Numbered from the stretch's first letter, positions 7,742-16,617 are shown. The stretch is DNA of 64,000 nt from Saccharococcus thermophilus (GCF_011761475.1 NZ_JAASRS010000001.1:1178001-1242000), one strand, 5' to 3'. Made by a program: numbers and translations. The notes: generated by a model not told the origin, from the letters alone.

Positions 7742-8518
7742 TTAACTTCTCCCTTTCATCTTTGAAATGTGCGCAACAGGCATTAATAAATCCAAATCTT
7801 CAAAGTGTTCCCCGCGATACCATTCAATAATTGGCCCTGCGGGAATCAAGCCATGTTCCATTGCATAACTCATTAATTGTGCATATCCTTTTTGTATTTC
7901 TGTCATGGGAGAAGTGTACGGTAATGCTATACATAGACATGGAGACATTATTTCAATAGAATCTATTTCGGATAGCCCCTCTATCTCTACATCGTCAGAT
8001 ACACCAAATCCAATTTGCGCCTTAATGGATTCCTTGCCTGATAAATACCTTAAATAACCATTATTAATGGAAATGTTCAAGCGCTCAAGCTCTCTTTTTC
8101 TTTGTCTAAAATGATTTCCAAATTTACCGGGATTCGATTCGGCAACAAACCATACAATTTTCTCTGTATTTTTTTCTAGCAGGTAAACTTGGTCATTTTT
8201 TTGGTAACTTTCTAAATAACGCAAACTTACACTTAGAAGATGATGTTTTTGCTTTAAAGTCTTAATCCAATTTTTTATCATTTGTTGACGGACCGTTTCA
8301 TTTTCTTTTAAGTACATTTGAATATCTTTCATTGGTATACCAGCTAGGCGTAAGCTTGAAATCAATTTTGCAGTTGTTATCTGGTCTTCGGAATAAAGAC
8401 GATAACCATTTTTACTTCTTATTGGATGCAGTAAATTCTCTGACTCATAATATCTCAAAGCGCTTTTTGAAATACCGGTCCTTTTGGAAAAAGTTTGTAT
8501 CGTCATGAACTCACTCAT
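7742..8518 (-). CDS. MerR-family transcriptional regulator
   Basis: The product has about 258 residues from ATG 8518, chosen because AAAGGATG lies 8 bases upstream; an in-frame ATG at 8542 would overlap the operator. Residues ~5-75 form the MerR winged helix (TFSKRTGISKSALRYYESENLL, GYRLYSEDQITTAKLI), followed by a coiled dimer helix and a C-terminal domain that resembles GyrI-like effector-binding domains (LPYTSPMTEIQKGYAQLMSY, GPIIEWYRG). It should activate or repress its own operon with the C45 hydrolase in response to a small lipophilic drug or peptide. Confidence 0.85.
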   Translation of the reverse strand: MSEFMTIQTFSKRTGISKSALRYYESENLLHPIRSKNGYRLYSEDQITTAKLISSLRLAGIPMKDIQMYLKENETVRQQMIKNWIKTLKQKHHLLSVSLRYLESYQKNDQVYLLEKNTEKIVWFVAESNPGKFGNHFRQRKRELERLNISINNGYLRYLSGKESIKAQIGFGVSDDVEIEGLSEIDSIEIMSPCLCIALPYTSPMTEIQKGYAQLMSYAMEHGLIPAGPIIEWYRGEHFEDLDLLMPVAHISKMKGRS

Positions 8519-8548
8519 CTCATTCACATCCTTTATAATCAAAGTTAC

Positions 8549-8569
8549 ACCTTAAAGTAACTTTAAGGT
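8549..8569. promoter_or_regulatory. MerR operator, perfect 21-bp palindrome
   Basis: ACCTTAAAGT and ACTTTAAGGT flank a single A, giving 10-bp arms. It lies 30-50 bp upstream of the chosen merR start. The form (ACCTTAAAGT with matching arm) is typical of MerR drug-sensor operators, which lie between the -35 and -10 boxes. Confidence 0.8.
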
Positions 8570-8667
8570 CAAGAGAAATTAAAAAAAGACTTGTCCTCAA
8601 GGCAAGCTTTAGAATTTAAGCTGATCGTACAGCAATGAAGTCTATATCACTTTACCACCTATTTTCA

Positions 8668-8910
8668 TTAAAGATTTATTGTATTAAAACGACTGTAATC
8701 AAACTCTTCTCTTCTTTTAGCGGCTCGTACAATGTCTTGGATTATGTCCCAATCTTTCCTTAATCCTGCTGGAATCAGTTGCTCTTGTGCACGTATTTGT
8801 TTTACTAACTGGATATATGGGGTTGCATGGAGAAAAAAGCGAAAAATTGGAAGTTGCTGCTTTATTCTGTTGGTCGTTCGTACGTAAAGTTGTGTATCCA
8901 ATCTCAACAA
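8668..8910 (-). CDS. Possible 80-aa protein or fragment
   Basis: A minus-strand frame from a TTG at 8910 reads LRLDTQLYVRTTNRIKQQ and ends KRREEFDYSRFNTINL. Composition is protein-like and the C-terminus looks natural, but the start is weak. It may be the end of a larger gene whose 5' part is gone. No family is recognised. Confidence 0.3.
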   Translation of the reverse strand: MLRLDTQLYVRTTNRIKQQLPIFRFFLHATPYIQLVKQIRAQEQLIPAGLRKDWDIIQDIVRAAKRREEFDYSRFNTINL

Positions 8911-8988
8911 ATTCCTAATATTTACCTTTAATTTCGTTATTTCTTGTTGATAAAAATAAAAAAAAGTATATGCAGTGAGGTATATGTA

Positions 8989-9843
8989 ATGATGAAGTTA
9001 AGAATGAATATACTTATCCTTTCTGTTGTTTTATTGGTCTTTCCAATGAATACATTAGCTAATGAAGTTCATTATGAGGATAAGGATACCCCTATTAGCT
9101 TTATGATTGAAGTATTACCCTAGGATATAGTAAATCAAATCCTGCCTAATGGAACAACTTTTACAGTTATTGATGTGGAAACAGGTTTACAATTTAGGGT
9201 TCAAAGGAGAGCGGGAAATAAGCATGCTGATGTCCAGCCACTAACTAGAAGAGACACACAAATTATGAAAAAAATCTATAACGGCAGATGGAGTTGGAAT
9301 AGGAGAGCCATAATAGTTCTTGTTGGTGATCAGATGATTGCTGCATCAATGAATGGTATGCCTCATGGTGCAGGTGCGATTAAAAATGGTTTTCCTGGAC
9401 ATTTTTGTATTCATTTTTGGGGAAGTACAACACATCGATCCGGTAAAATGGATCCGGCTTATCAATTAATGATCTTAAAAGCAGGTGGAAAGATTGATGA
9501 TTACTTGAATAACGTTGATCCGTATGAACTCATTAATATCTTTTCAATAGCTGTTAATAATCACGATAAAACATTATTGGAACTATCTGTTGCAAAAAAT
9601 AAGAACCAATCCCAGTTGATGAAAGTGATAAAAGATCTTGCTTATTTTAAGATAACAAATATGTCTTTATTACCTGTGGAAGACATCAATGAACAAGTTT
9701 TAATGGAAGTCCCAGTTGAAGTTGAATTCTATAAGAAACATAAAGGAAGAGATAAAAAGGTAATGCACTTTATTATTAGAAGAGATAGTTTGATCGACAG
9801 ATGGTATATAGATGGGCAATACCTTTTGAAGGAGTTATACTGA
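8989..9843 (+). pseudogene. Secreted protein of unknown function, amber codon at 45
   Basis: ATG 8989 follows GTGAGG. The signal peptide (LRMNILILSVVLLVFPMNTLA) is followed by the mature sequence. An in-frame TAG at 9121-9123 interrupts at ...MIEVLP*DIVNQILPNG, after which the same frame is open for 240 codons to 9843. Conserved-looking blocks include FTVIDVETGLQFRVQRRAG, HADVQPLT and GFPGHFCIHFWGSTTHRSG, the last with His and Cys residues arranged like the active site of cell-wall L,D-transpeptidase-type proteins, though I cannot confirm that family. The stop would be explained by TGG to TAG. Confidence 0.75.
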
Positions 9844-10037
9844 GATGAAATACAAAGCTACATTGTGATAATCGGTTGCATAACGTCTAACCCCATCGTA
9901 ATTGTTTACGTTATTCCTCCCTCTATAAATGTTGATATATCAACGGTTGTAGCCGTTTCAGGGGTGTCAAAAAAATATTTTTCGACAAAGTTTCTAACAT
10001 TATTTCTTAAATATGTGTATATCTTACATTGACTGGG

Positions 10038-10292
10038 TACGCTTCGCGGCCACTACTGGTTAAATTTGGTTGTAGTGGGGGAAGCGTATGGGATGCACCG
10101 TGGATCTCTGCATCGCTGATGATGACGAACCCTCCCATGTCTCTTGGCATCCTTGTGCCTACATTCCTTCGTTCGGTCTAGTCATCAGGCAGAGGCCGGC
10201 TAAGCTCCTTTAGGGACTCAAGGTCGAATGGATGATATCGCGCCAGCTTCTCCGTGTCATCCTTGTTGTCTAGAGAATCGAGACTATAGGCA
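10038..10292. ncRNA. Candidate guide (bridge/seek) RNA region of the IS110 element
   Basis: This GC-richer non-coding end lies downstream of the transposase, where IS1111-type elements encode their guide RNA. A strong hairpin is visible at 10038-10088: TACGCTTC pairs with GAAGCGTA and CCACTAC with GTAGTGG. More paired segments follow (CTAGTCATCAGGCAGAGGCC region). The RNA's exact ends and strand cannot be read directly; the call is by family and position. Confidence 0.5.
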
Positions 10293-11570
10293 TCAAGCAG
10301 CTGTTTCGAGGCCAAAGATGTCCTGCATCATTCGCTTCACGTCAAACGCCTGTCGTTTCGTACACACCGCATGCAGTACCTTCAGTAATTTTCCGCATAA
10401 CACTACAATGGATTGCTTCTTCCGCAACGGATTATCAGGACGTGTCGTGTAATAGTCGTGCAGCTGCCGAAACGCTTCGTTGTGACGGATCATCGGCATC
10501 ATCACCCGGAACAGAAGGGCGCGCAACCGCCTTCTTCCACGCTTGGAGATCCGTTTTTGCCCTTTGTGTTGGCCGGAGGAATGTTCCCGCAGCGTCAGGC
10601 CCGCTAATTTGATAAGCTGCCGCGGATCCTGATAATGGGAGAAACTCCCGATCTCTGATAACAGTTCTACGATGGTCGCATCGCCTAAGCCCGAAACGGT
10701 CTTCAGCCATTCGTATTCGACGGAGGTTTGAACTAGTTCAATCAGCTGTTCTGTCAATGCCTCGATCTCTTTTTCCAGCTGGCGGTACCGGCGGACAAGC
10801 GTGGCAATTTCGATACGGGCCATCTGTTGTCCTTCCGTTACGCCAATGGAGTGTTGGGCCAATTCCATCAACTTCTTCGCTTTCGGCTTTTGTGGCGATT
10901 GTAATCCCTCACTTTGCCGGTAAAGGGCCAGCACCTCTTCTAGTTCTTTTCCTGCCAGATCACCCGGAAATGGCGTATATTCCAGCACCGCGAGCGCCAT
11001 TTTCCCAAATGACGGGAAGACTTGGGAAAACTCCGGAAAATATCGATCAAGCCAGCGAATCATTTGATTTCGAATCGCTCCCTGTTCTTCCACCAATTTG
11101 GAGCGAAATGTCGCTCCCACGCGCAGATCCGCCTCCATCCCTTTCAGAATACGCGGATAGCTGAATCGGCCGTCTTTCACTAACCGGGCAATGACGAGCG
11201 CGTCTTTCGCATCATGCTTGGTTGGAAGGTTATCGTCCAGCTCTTTGGATCGCTTCACGTGCATCGGGTTTGTCATGACGAGAGGGATGCCTTTCTCATC
11301 AAGAAAATAGGCGAGATTCAGCCAATAATGTCCCGTTGGCTCGATGCCAACGATCACCTCGGTTTTTCCAAATTCCTTCATGGCTTCCACGATGCACTGG
11401 TACAACCATTCCAATCCTTCTCTCGATTGCAGAACGGGAAACGGCTTTTTTAACACCCTCCCTCGCTCATCCACAAAGCAGGCATAATGTTTTTTCTTTG
11501 CAATATCCATCCCAACCACCAGCGTTTGATCGGTGACTTGATTAATCTTCTTGTTTGAGATAGAATTCAT
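10293..11570 (-). CDS. IS110-family transposase/recombinase
   Basis: The 425-residue protein has the IS110 plan. The N-terminal DEDD RuvC-like domain shows VVGMDIAKKKHYACF (Asp), VIVGIEPTGHYWLNL (Glu) and HDAKDALVIARLV (Asp, Asp). A coiled middle follows, then the transposase-20 domain: VSGLGDATIVELLSEIG, LIKLAGLTLREHSSGQHKGQ and RRLRALLFRVM, with the catalytic Ser expected around HSSG. AAGGAGG lies 8 bases before ATG 11570. The protein appears intact. Confidence 0.93.
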   Translation of the reverse strand: MNSISNKKINQVTDQTLVVGMDIAKKKHYACFVDERGRVLKKPFPVLQSREGLEWLYQCIVEAMKEFGKTEVIVGIEPTGHYWLNLAYFLDEKGIPLVMTNPMHVKRSKELDDNLPTKHDAKDALVIARLVKDGRFSYPRILKGMEADLRVGATFRSKLVEEQGAIRNQMIRWLDRYFPEFSQVFPSFGKMALAVLEYTPFPGDLAGKELEEVLALYRQSEGLQSPQKPKAKKLMELAQHSIGVTEGQQMARIEIATLVRRYRQLEKEIEALTEQLIELVQTSVEYEWLKTVSGLGDATIVELLSEIGSFSHYQDPRQLIKLAGLTLREHSSGQHKGQKRISKRGRRRLRALLFRVMMPMIRHNEAFRQLHDYYTTRPDNPLRKKQSIVVLCGKLLKVLHAVCTKRQAFDVKRMMQDIFGLETAA

Positions 11571-11766
11571 GTATAGTCCTCCTTGGTATCCAAATTAGGG
11601 GTCAATTCGTGCGATTGACACCCCCGAATCATACCAAGAGGGCTTTTTTTATTCAAGTCCCCGAAAAAACTTCTAACAGGAATGCTCCTGTCATAGCTAA
11701 TGGGTCCTGTGCCATCGTACATATTGTTACGGGCTCCATAATTATAAGCACAAGCAGATTAAACAC

Positions 11767-11791
11767 AGCCCTTCTCGGATGAGAAGGGCTT
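11767..11791. terminator. Hairpin terminator
   Basis: AGCCCTTCTC pairs with GAGAAGGGCT around a GGAT loop. It is placed about 85 bp beyond the tatA stop (minus strand) and beside the IS110 end. T-rich tracts are weak on both sides. Confidence 0.6.
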
Positions 11792-11877
11792 AATATTCTA
11801 AGTAGATGCGTAAATAACGACTGTCTAACAGACCGCTTATATGTACCTTACTTATCACACGTTATATAGGACTTCTA

Positions 11878-12051
11878 CTAATCGTGTTTTTGAGTTTTTT
11901 GTTCTTCGTCGTCAATAATCCCATTTGTGGCCTTCTTGAATTCGCGAAGCGCTTTTCCAGCAGCCTTTCCAAGCTCAGGCAATTTTTCCGGACCGAAAAT
12001 TAAAAGCGCAAAGAAAACAATGAGTGCAATTTCGCCAAACCCAATGTTCAT
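11878..12051 (-). CDS. tatA: Twin-arginine translocase subunit TatA
   Basis: The protein is 57 residues: a short N-terminus, one transmembrane helix (IGFGEIALIVFFALLIF), the conserved hinge GPEKLPELGKAAGKALREFKK that forms the amphipathic helix, and a charged tail. It builds the pore of the Tat system, which exports folded proteins. Start MNIGFGE at 12051 is preferred over 12081 because GGGAG precedes it and TatA proteins begin this way. No tatC is adjacent; it is a solitary gene, as in some Bacillaceae. Confidence 0.92.
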   Translation of the reverse strand: MNIGFGEIALIVFFALLIFGPEKLPELGKAAGKALREFKKATNGIIDDEEQKTQKHD

Positions 12052-12328
12052 GTCACTCGCTCCCTGCGTTCGCTTTATCATCTATTTTCTTCATCATTAT
12101 ATCACACACGAACGTAGGGGACCATTTTTATTATCAAAACTAAAAGACCTTCATCAAAACGGGCACAAGCTTGATTTTCTCTTCTAGGTTTCGCTAAAAT
12201 ATGTTAGAGCTTGTCTGCATAATGCTTTTGACCTTTATTTAATATACCGCTTCCTACCCTAAAAAAATGGCAATGGTGAACATTCGTATTCCTTTCCAAA
12301 GAAAATGATTCGAGGGGTTGGAATAATA

Positions 12329-12724
12329 ATGAAAAGAAAACTTTTGAGCTTATTACTATTTTTATTCGTATTCATACTTGCTGTTGGTTGTAGCTCTAAA
12401 ACATACGAAGGAAATTTTCATAAGGGTATTGGTGATTTTAAAAATGCCAATTTTGCATCAGAAAAACTTCTAAGAAGCCATTATATTAAACATGTAGTTA
12501 AACAAAGAGAATTTGGCCATATAACAATGGATGAATACTTAGAAAGGGCAAGGAAACTAATTAACTCAAAACCGGGTGGGAATATCTTAACCAAAACTCG
12601 TTCAAATGGAGATATACTGTTCTATAATAAATCTACTAATGAGTTTGCCGTAGTTACAAAAGATGGTGTTATAAGGACTTATTTCAAACCTAAAGAAGGG
12701 ATAAGGTATTTTAAGAAGCAATAG
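12329..12724 (+). CDS. Lipoprotein with a polymorphic-toxin-like C-terminal domain
   Basis: The 131-residue product starts at ATG 12329 behind GAGGGGTTGG. Residues 1-22 are a lipoprotein signal (LFLFVFILAVGC, lipobox AVGC). The remainder resembles the C-terminal nuclease-type domain found on LXG/WXG polymorphic toxins: SHYIKHVVKQREFGHITMDE, EYLERARKLINSK, TRSNGDILFYNKSTNEFAVV and a final DGVIRTYFKP. His, Lys, Arg and Ser/Thr residues at these positions suit a BECR-fold RNase. Gene 12737 begins 12 bp after the stop and looks like an immunity protein. Family assignment comes from memory of the motif pattern, so activity is inferred. Confidence 0.65.
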   Translation: MKRKLLSLLLFLFVFILAVGCSSKTYEGNFHKGIGDFKNANFASEKLLRSHYIKHVVKQREFGHITMDEYLERARKLINSKPGGNILTKTRSNGDILFYNKSTNEFAVVTKDGVIRTYFKPKEGIRYFKKQ

Positions 12725-12736
12725 GAGATGATAAAA

Positions 12737-12991
12737 ATGAAAAATATATGTCCTGTTTGCGGTTACGACGGGTTAGAAGAAATGCCTTATGATCATGATG
12801 GCAATCCCTCTTATGAAATATGTGATTGTTGCGGTTTTGAATTTGGGTTTGATGATGATAGTGAAGGACTTTCATTTGAGGAATACCGTAAAAAATGGAT
12901 TGAAGAGGGAGCCAAATGGTTCAATCCGGATATGAAACCTAAAGGGTGGGATATTAAACGGCAACTATTAAACATTAATGTTCAGTTATAG
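12737..12991 (+). CDS. Cys-rich CPCC-like protein, probable immunity partner
   Basis: The protein has 84 residues from ATG 12737, preceded by AGGAG at 9 bases; an upstream ATG at 12728 sits inside that ribosome site. Two CxxC pairs, CPVCGY and CDCCGFEFGFDDD, form a zinc-ribbon-like module, followed by the acidic helix FEEYRKKWIEEGAKWF. Such proteins often lie directly after toxin-domain genes in Bacillus. It is co-transcribed with the lipoprotein and ends before a strong terminator. The immunity role is an inference from context. Confidence 0.65.
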   Translation: MKNICPVCGYDGLEEMPYDHDGNPSYEICDCCGFEFGFDDDSEGLSFEEYRKKWIEEGAKWFNPDMKPKGWDIKRQLLNINVQL

Positions 12992-13053
12992 AGTTTGATG
13001 CTTATCAGCACAGTGTCTTATAATAAAGAAAAATTTGAACCTTATAAAATGCG

Positions 13054-13094
13054 CCAAAAAAGTGTTTACTTTTTTAGAGTAAACACTTTTTTGG
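13054..13094. terminator. Terminator of the lipoprotein/Cys-rich operon
   Basis: CCAAAAAAGTGTTTACT and AGTAAACACTTTTTTGG form a 17-bp stem with a 7-nt loop. It works in both directions, serving also the convergent DUF2278 gene. Confidence 0.85.
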
Positions 13095-13137
13095 TTGCCA
13101 ACTAAATAATATTGTCCAGTAGAAAACATTTTTTTAA

Positions 13138-13854
13138 TTATATAATGACATTCTTTACTGAATGATTAACATTTTTATGGTTACATTCTTCTACTGTTTT
13201 GATTGCATTCCCCTTTTCATCTGTACACCAGGATTGAGATTGGAAAGCTAGAAAAATTGCTACCCACCTTTTCTCTTGTTCAAAATGTATTAGAATTCCC
13301 CCATCTTGCCATATCCCGTTATCCTTTTTCCATCTTCCCACATTTCCCTGGTTCATATGAATATCATGTATACCATTACCAGGTGAAAAACCAAAATACT
13401 TATCAGGCTTATTTTGCTCTGGGCCCCATCTCTCTCCAAAAGCGTATATGATTGCCTTCTTATCAATAGCTTGCTTAATATAATGTTGAATCTTTTCATT
13501 CAAATCGTTATCTGGTCCCTCTACATCAGCTGGAAGGGGAATCATTTTTCTGGGATCGAATAAACTTCCTCTTATATAATCAAGCCCAATGTCTGGATTA
13601 TTATTTTTTATCGAAGTAAAACCAAACTCTAAGTCAGGCAGCTTTGTAATGTCTTCCGAATGGAAATCCTCACCAACAAAATATAATACTTCGGAAGGAT
13701 AAGATTGTGATTTAATATTAATGGCTATTCGATACTGAATACCTTCCTCATCTTGGACAAGAACTTGATAATGAGGATTTTGTCTGCTTCCCATCATAGA
13801 GTCGACTGGTTTCCCCTTTAAAACTCCATAATTTTTTAAAGGCAAATCCATCAT
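13138..13854 (-). CDS. DUF2278 family protein (YukJ-like)
   Basis: The protein has about 238 residues and begins with the family's LKNYGVLKGKPVD signature. Further conserved parts are IAINIKSQSYPSEVLYFV, the FGERWGPE block, and NGIHDIHMNQGN followed by WQDGGILIHF, the latter resembling the family's metal- or ligand-binding centre. B. subtilis YukJ has no known function. AGGAG lies directly upstream of tandem ATGs, so the start is uncertain by one codon. It is monocistronic. Confidence 0.85.
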   Translation of the reverse strand: MMDLPLKNYGVLKGKPVDSMMGSRQNPHYQVLVQDEEGIQYRIAINIKSQSYPSEVLYFVGEDFHSEDITKLPDLEFGFTSIKNNNPDIGLDYIRGSLFDPRKMIPLPADVEGPDNDLNEKIQHYIKQAIDKKAIIYAFGERWGPEQNKPDKYFGFSPGNGIHDIHMNQGNVGRWKKDNGIWQDGGILIHFEQEKRWVAIFLAFQSQSWCTDEKGNAIKTVEECNHKNVNHSVKNVII

Positions 13855-14998
13855 CTCCTGTTCATTTATTCAATCCTACTTATGAATTTCAACATCTACA
13901 TTTAATAAACCTTCAACAAATTCCAAAAAACAGAAAAAACCTTCACTCATCTTTGCTACGTAAACCGGTTGAAAAAATATGATAAAAATGTTAAACACAG
14001 TTCCCCTCTCCCGGATAGATGCCGTTTCACAGAGAACAATCTTTTAATATGCATATATTACCTTAAATAAAGAAGTGAATAAAATGGAAAAAAAGAAGAA
14101 GTATGGCGAATACGAATATGATTTCCGTGATTCTAGAGATGATCATGACAATGCTAAAATGAAAAATTACTTTTCGTTTATGACGTGGAATCTTTATTTA
14201 GGTGCGGATTTGACACCGATTTTAACCGCTGTGCCAGAACAAATCCCCCAACGGGTAACGGAAGTGTTTCGGCAATTTCTTGCGACTAATTTTCCTGTCC
14301 GTGTGAAAGAAATTGCCCGCCAGATCGTTTCGAAAAAACCTGATCTCATTGGACTGCAAGAGGCAGAACTGTGGCAACTGATTGTTCCGGGTTTGCCAAT
14401 AGTCACATACGACTTTGTGGGATTGCTGCTAAATGAGTTAAGAAAAAGAGGATTACACTATGAAGTGGCGGCCAAAAATGAGAACTTCTCGGTGCAACTG
14501 CCGACCAGCCAAGGAAATTTAATACGGTTGTTGGACAGGGACGTCATCATATTGATCCGAAAGCGATCGGGGGTGAAGGTCATTCGGCGGCAAGAAGCCA
14601 ATTTCAAAACCAATTTGACAGTACAGGCTCGAGGGCGATCGTTCCAGATTCTTCGGGGATGGTCATCTGTCGACGTTAAAGCAAACGGACGTACCTTCCG
14701 GGTGATCAACACCCATCTGGAGCCGGTTTCTCCCATGGTTCAGGTCGCCCAAGGGAACGAATTGCTGAAAGGACCAGCCGATACAAATCTGCCACTGATC
14801 GTTCTAGGAGATCTGAATTCAAATGCTGACGGCACCGGCACACCAACATACAGTAATTTTATCGATGCCGGGTTTCAAGATGTTTGGATAGAGGTAGGTA
14901 AAGGACAGGGATTTACCTGCTGCCAGGATCCTGGCCTGTTGAACGCTGTGTCCTCCCTGAACAGAAGAATAGACTTTATTTTGTTTAAAAACGGGTGG

Positions 14999-15006
14999 AA
15001 ACCGAT
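14999..15006. repeat. 8-bp target duplication of IS256 copy 2
   Basis: AAACCGAT occurs directly before the left IS end and again at 16441-16448 directly after the right end. This fits the 8-9 bp duplications of the family. Confidence 0.95.
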
Positions 15007-16440
15007 GGTACCGTCAAGAATTTTGTGTAATGTAAATGGGGTAGGGTTTCTCTGAAATGGATTTGAATTGATAGGGGACTGATTTTCTCCACACAGGAGA
15101 CTGAATATTCAGTCTCCTGTGTGGAAAGGGAGAATCCCCTTATTTTGTTTATTTACAATATTTGGTTAACAATAACGTTCTTCAAACATTCGTTGAAGGG
15201 CTTCCTGCGCTTCGGCAAATCCTCTTAACTTTCGCCCTGCCCATTTCTCATTAAAATTTTGGATGGTCAAATACACGACTTTTTCCGCGGCTTCTAAACT
15301 GCTCAAACTGTTCATCGGCTTTAGACGTTTCCGAATCTCTTTGATCGTTCGTTCGATGACATTCGTCGTGTAAATCACACTTCGAATACTGCTTGGATAA
15401 TCCATAAATGTAAGGAGGACATCCAACTCATTGGCCCAAGATTGAACTTCTCTTGGATATTTGCTGGACCATTTCGACTCAAACTGTTGAAACATTTGTA
15501 ACGCCATCTCCTTATTCGGCGCGCGATAAATCAGCTTGAGATCCTCGGCCACTTCGAATTGGTCTTTTTTCCGAACACGGCTGAGGGTGTTGCGGACTTT
15601 GTGCACGACACAGCGCTGCACATCGGCTTTCGGATAAATCGCCCTAAAGGCTTCCTCCAGCCCCGGAAGGCCATCGAAGACGCCAAGAAGCACTTCCTTG
15701 ACGCCTCTTTGGTAGAGCTGTTGGAGAATCTCCTGCCATACATAGGCGCTTTCTTGTCCTCCCACGAAGAAATCCAGAATTTCTCGATACCCTTCTTCAT
15801 TCACTCCTAACACCACATAAATGACTTCTTTCTCTACCGTATCGCGGCGAAGTTTCACGTACAAGCCGTCCAAATATAAGACAGAATAACGTTTGGATAG
15901 TGGACGATGGTGCCATTTCTCGATGTCTTCTTTCACGACATCGGTAATACGGCTGATCGTCGCTGGAGAATAAGCATTTCCTAGAATTCGTTCGATAAAC
16001 TTGCCAATTTCCCGTGTACTCATGCCACTTTGATACATCCTAATGATGGCTTCCTCCAGCCAGCCGGTGTGGCGTTGATAAGGGGCAAACAACTGTGTTT
16101 GAAATTCCCCGTTTCGGTCTCTTGGAACCAAAAGACCCTCAATCCGGCCATATTGCGTATCTAGATTTCGCTGATAGTAGCCGTTTCTCATATTCGGCGT
16201 TCCAGCCTGTTCGATTTCGAGGAAATGTTTGATTTCTTCCCGCATAATCAGCTCTAATTTTTCCTTCACAAACTGACGAATGACACTTTCCAGTTGATTT
16301 GCCCAGTCGACATTCGGTATACTTCTTTTAGACATAGGTAGGGTACTCCTTTCTCTAAGATTTTTGGTCCAATCAGAGAATACCCTACCTTTTTTCTTTT
16401 GTTCTAGCAAAATGCTTTACACAAACTTTTATACATCATC
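15007..16440 (-). mobile_element. IS256-family element, copy 2
   Basis: The element is 1434 bp with the same ends as copy 3 and flanked by AAACCGAT. It carries the internal 36-bp palindrome (15089-15124). It interrupts the EEP hydrolase gene. Near identity to copy 3 and the clean duplication mark it as a recent insertion. Confidence 0.97.
15166..16335 (-). CDS. IS256-family transposase (copy 2)
   Basis: This 389-residue transposase is intact, with the same DDE residues as copy 1. The start at MSKRSIPN (ATG 16335) is behind GAAAGGAGT; the longer frame upstream is element leader. It differs from the copy 3 protein at only a few sites (for example QQLYQRG/QHLYQRG and FRAIYPKA/FKAVYPKA). Confidence 0.96.
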   Translation of the reverse strand: MSKRSIPNVDWANQLESVIRQFVKEKLELIMREEIKHFLEIEQAGTPNMRNGYYQRNLDTQYGRIEGLLVPRDRNGEFQTQLFAPYQRHTGWLEEAIIRMYQSGMSTREIGKFIERILGNAYSPATISRITDVVKEDIEKWHHRPLSKRYSVLYLDGLYVKLRRDTVEKEVIYVVLGVNEEGYREILDFFVGGQESAYVWQEILQQLYQRGVKEVLLGVFDGLPGLEEAFRAIYPKADVQRCVVHKVRNTLSRVRKKDQFEVAEDLKLIYRAPNKEMALQMFQQFESKWSSKYPREVQSWANELDVLLTFMDYPSSIRSVIYTTNVIERTIKEIRKRLKPMNSLSSLEAAEKVVYLTIQNFNEKWAGRKLRGFAEAQEALQRMFEERYC

Positions 16441-16617
16441 AAACCGATTGCGGCCGATTTGGTAGGTGAAAAACAGCGTGACAGAACGCCAACCGCTCTT
16501 TGGCCATCCGATCACGCCGGAGTAGTGGCTAGCTTAGTTCTCAAGTGAGAGCGATGTTAGAAGGCTTTGATAAATTAGGTTGTATAGCAGTTTGGAATTT
16601 CATAAAACATTCGATAA

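Larger units (their letters stand above)
9961..11624 (-). mobile_element. IS110-family element (IS1111-like)
   Basis: A single IS110-type transposase is flanked by short inverted repeats, GGGGTGTCAA at 9961-9970 and TTGACACCCC at 11615-11624. In the IS1111 subgroup such repeats lie a few bases inside the real ends, so the true limits may extend by up to about 7 bp. About 330 bp of non-coding, structured DNA lie downstream of the transposase, and only about 45 bp upstream. No target duplication is expected for this family. Confidence 0.75.
14084..16548 (+). pseudogene. Endonuclease/exonuclease/phosphatase gene split by IS256
   Basis: The 5' part (14084-15006) encodes ~308 residues of an EEP-fold hydrolase: FMTWNLYLGAD, DLIGLQEAELW (catalytic Glu), INTHLEPVSP, VLGDLNSNADG (Asp/Asn), RRIDFILFKNGWKP. 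The 3' part after the IS (16441-16548) continues in frame as KPIAADLVGEKQRD then LWPSDHAGVVASLVLK and stop, supplying the SDH motif. Precise removal of the IS plus one AAACCGAT restores one continuous frame of ~343 codons. The intact enzyme would be a metal-dependent phosphodiesterase, possibly sphingomyelinase- or nuclease-like. Confidence 0.92.

Noticed and set aside
10757-11164. Long plus-strand frame antisense to the IS110 transposase
   Set aside because: Shadow of the coding strand; Pro/Ser-rich and without a start signal.
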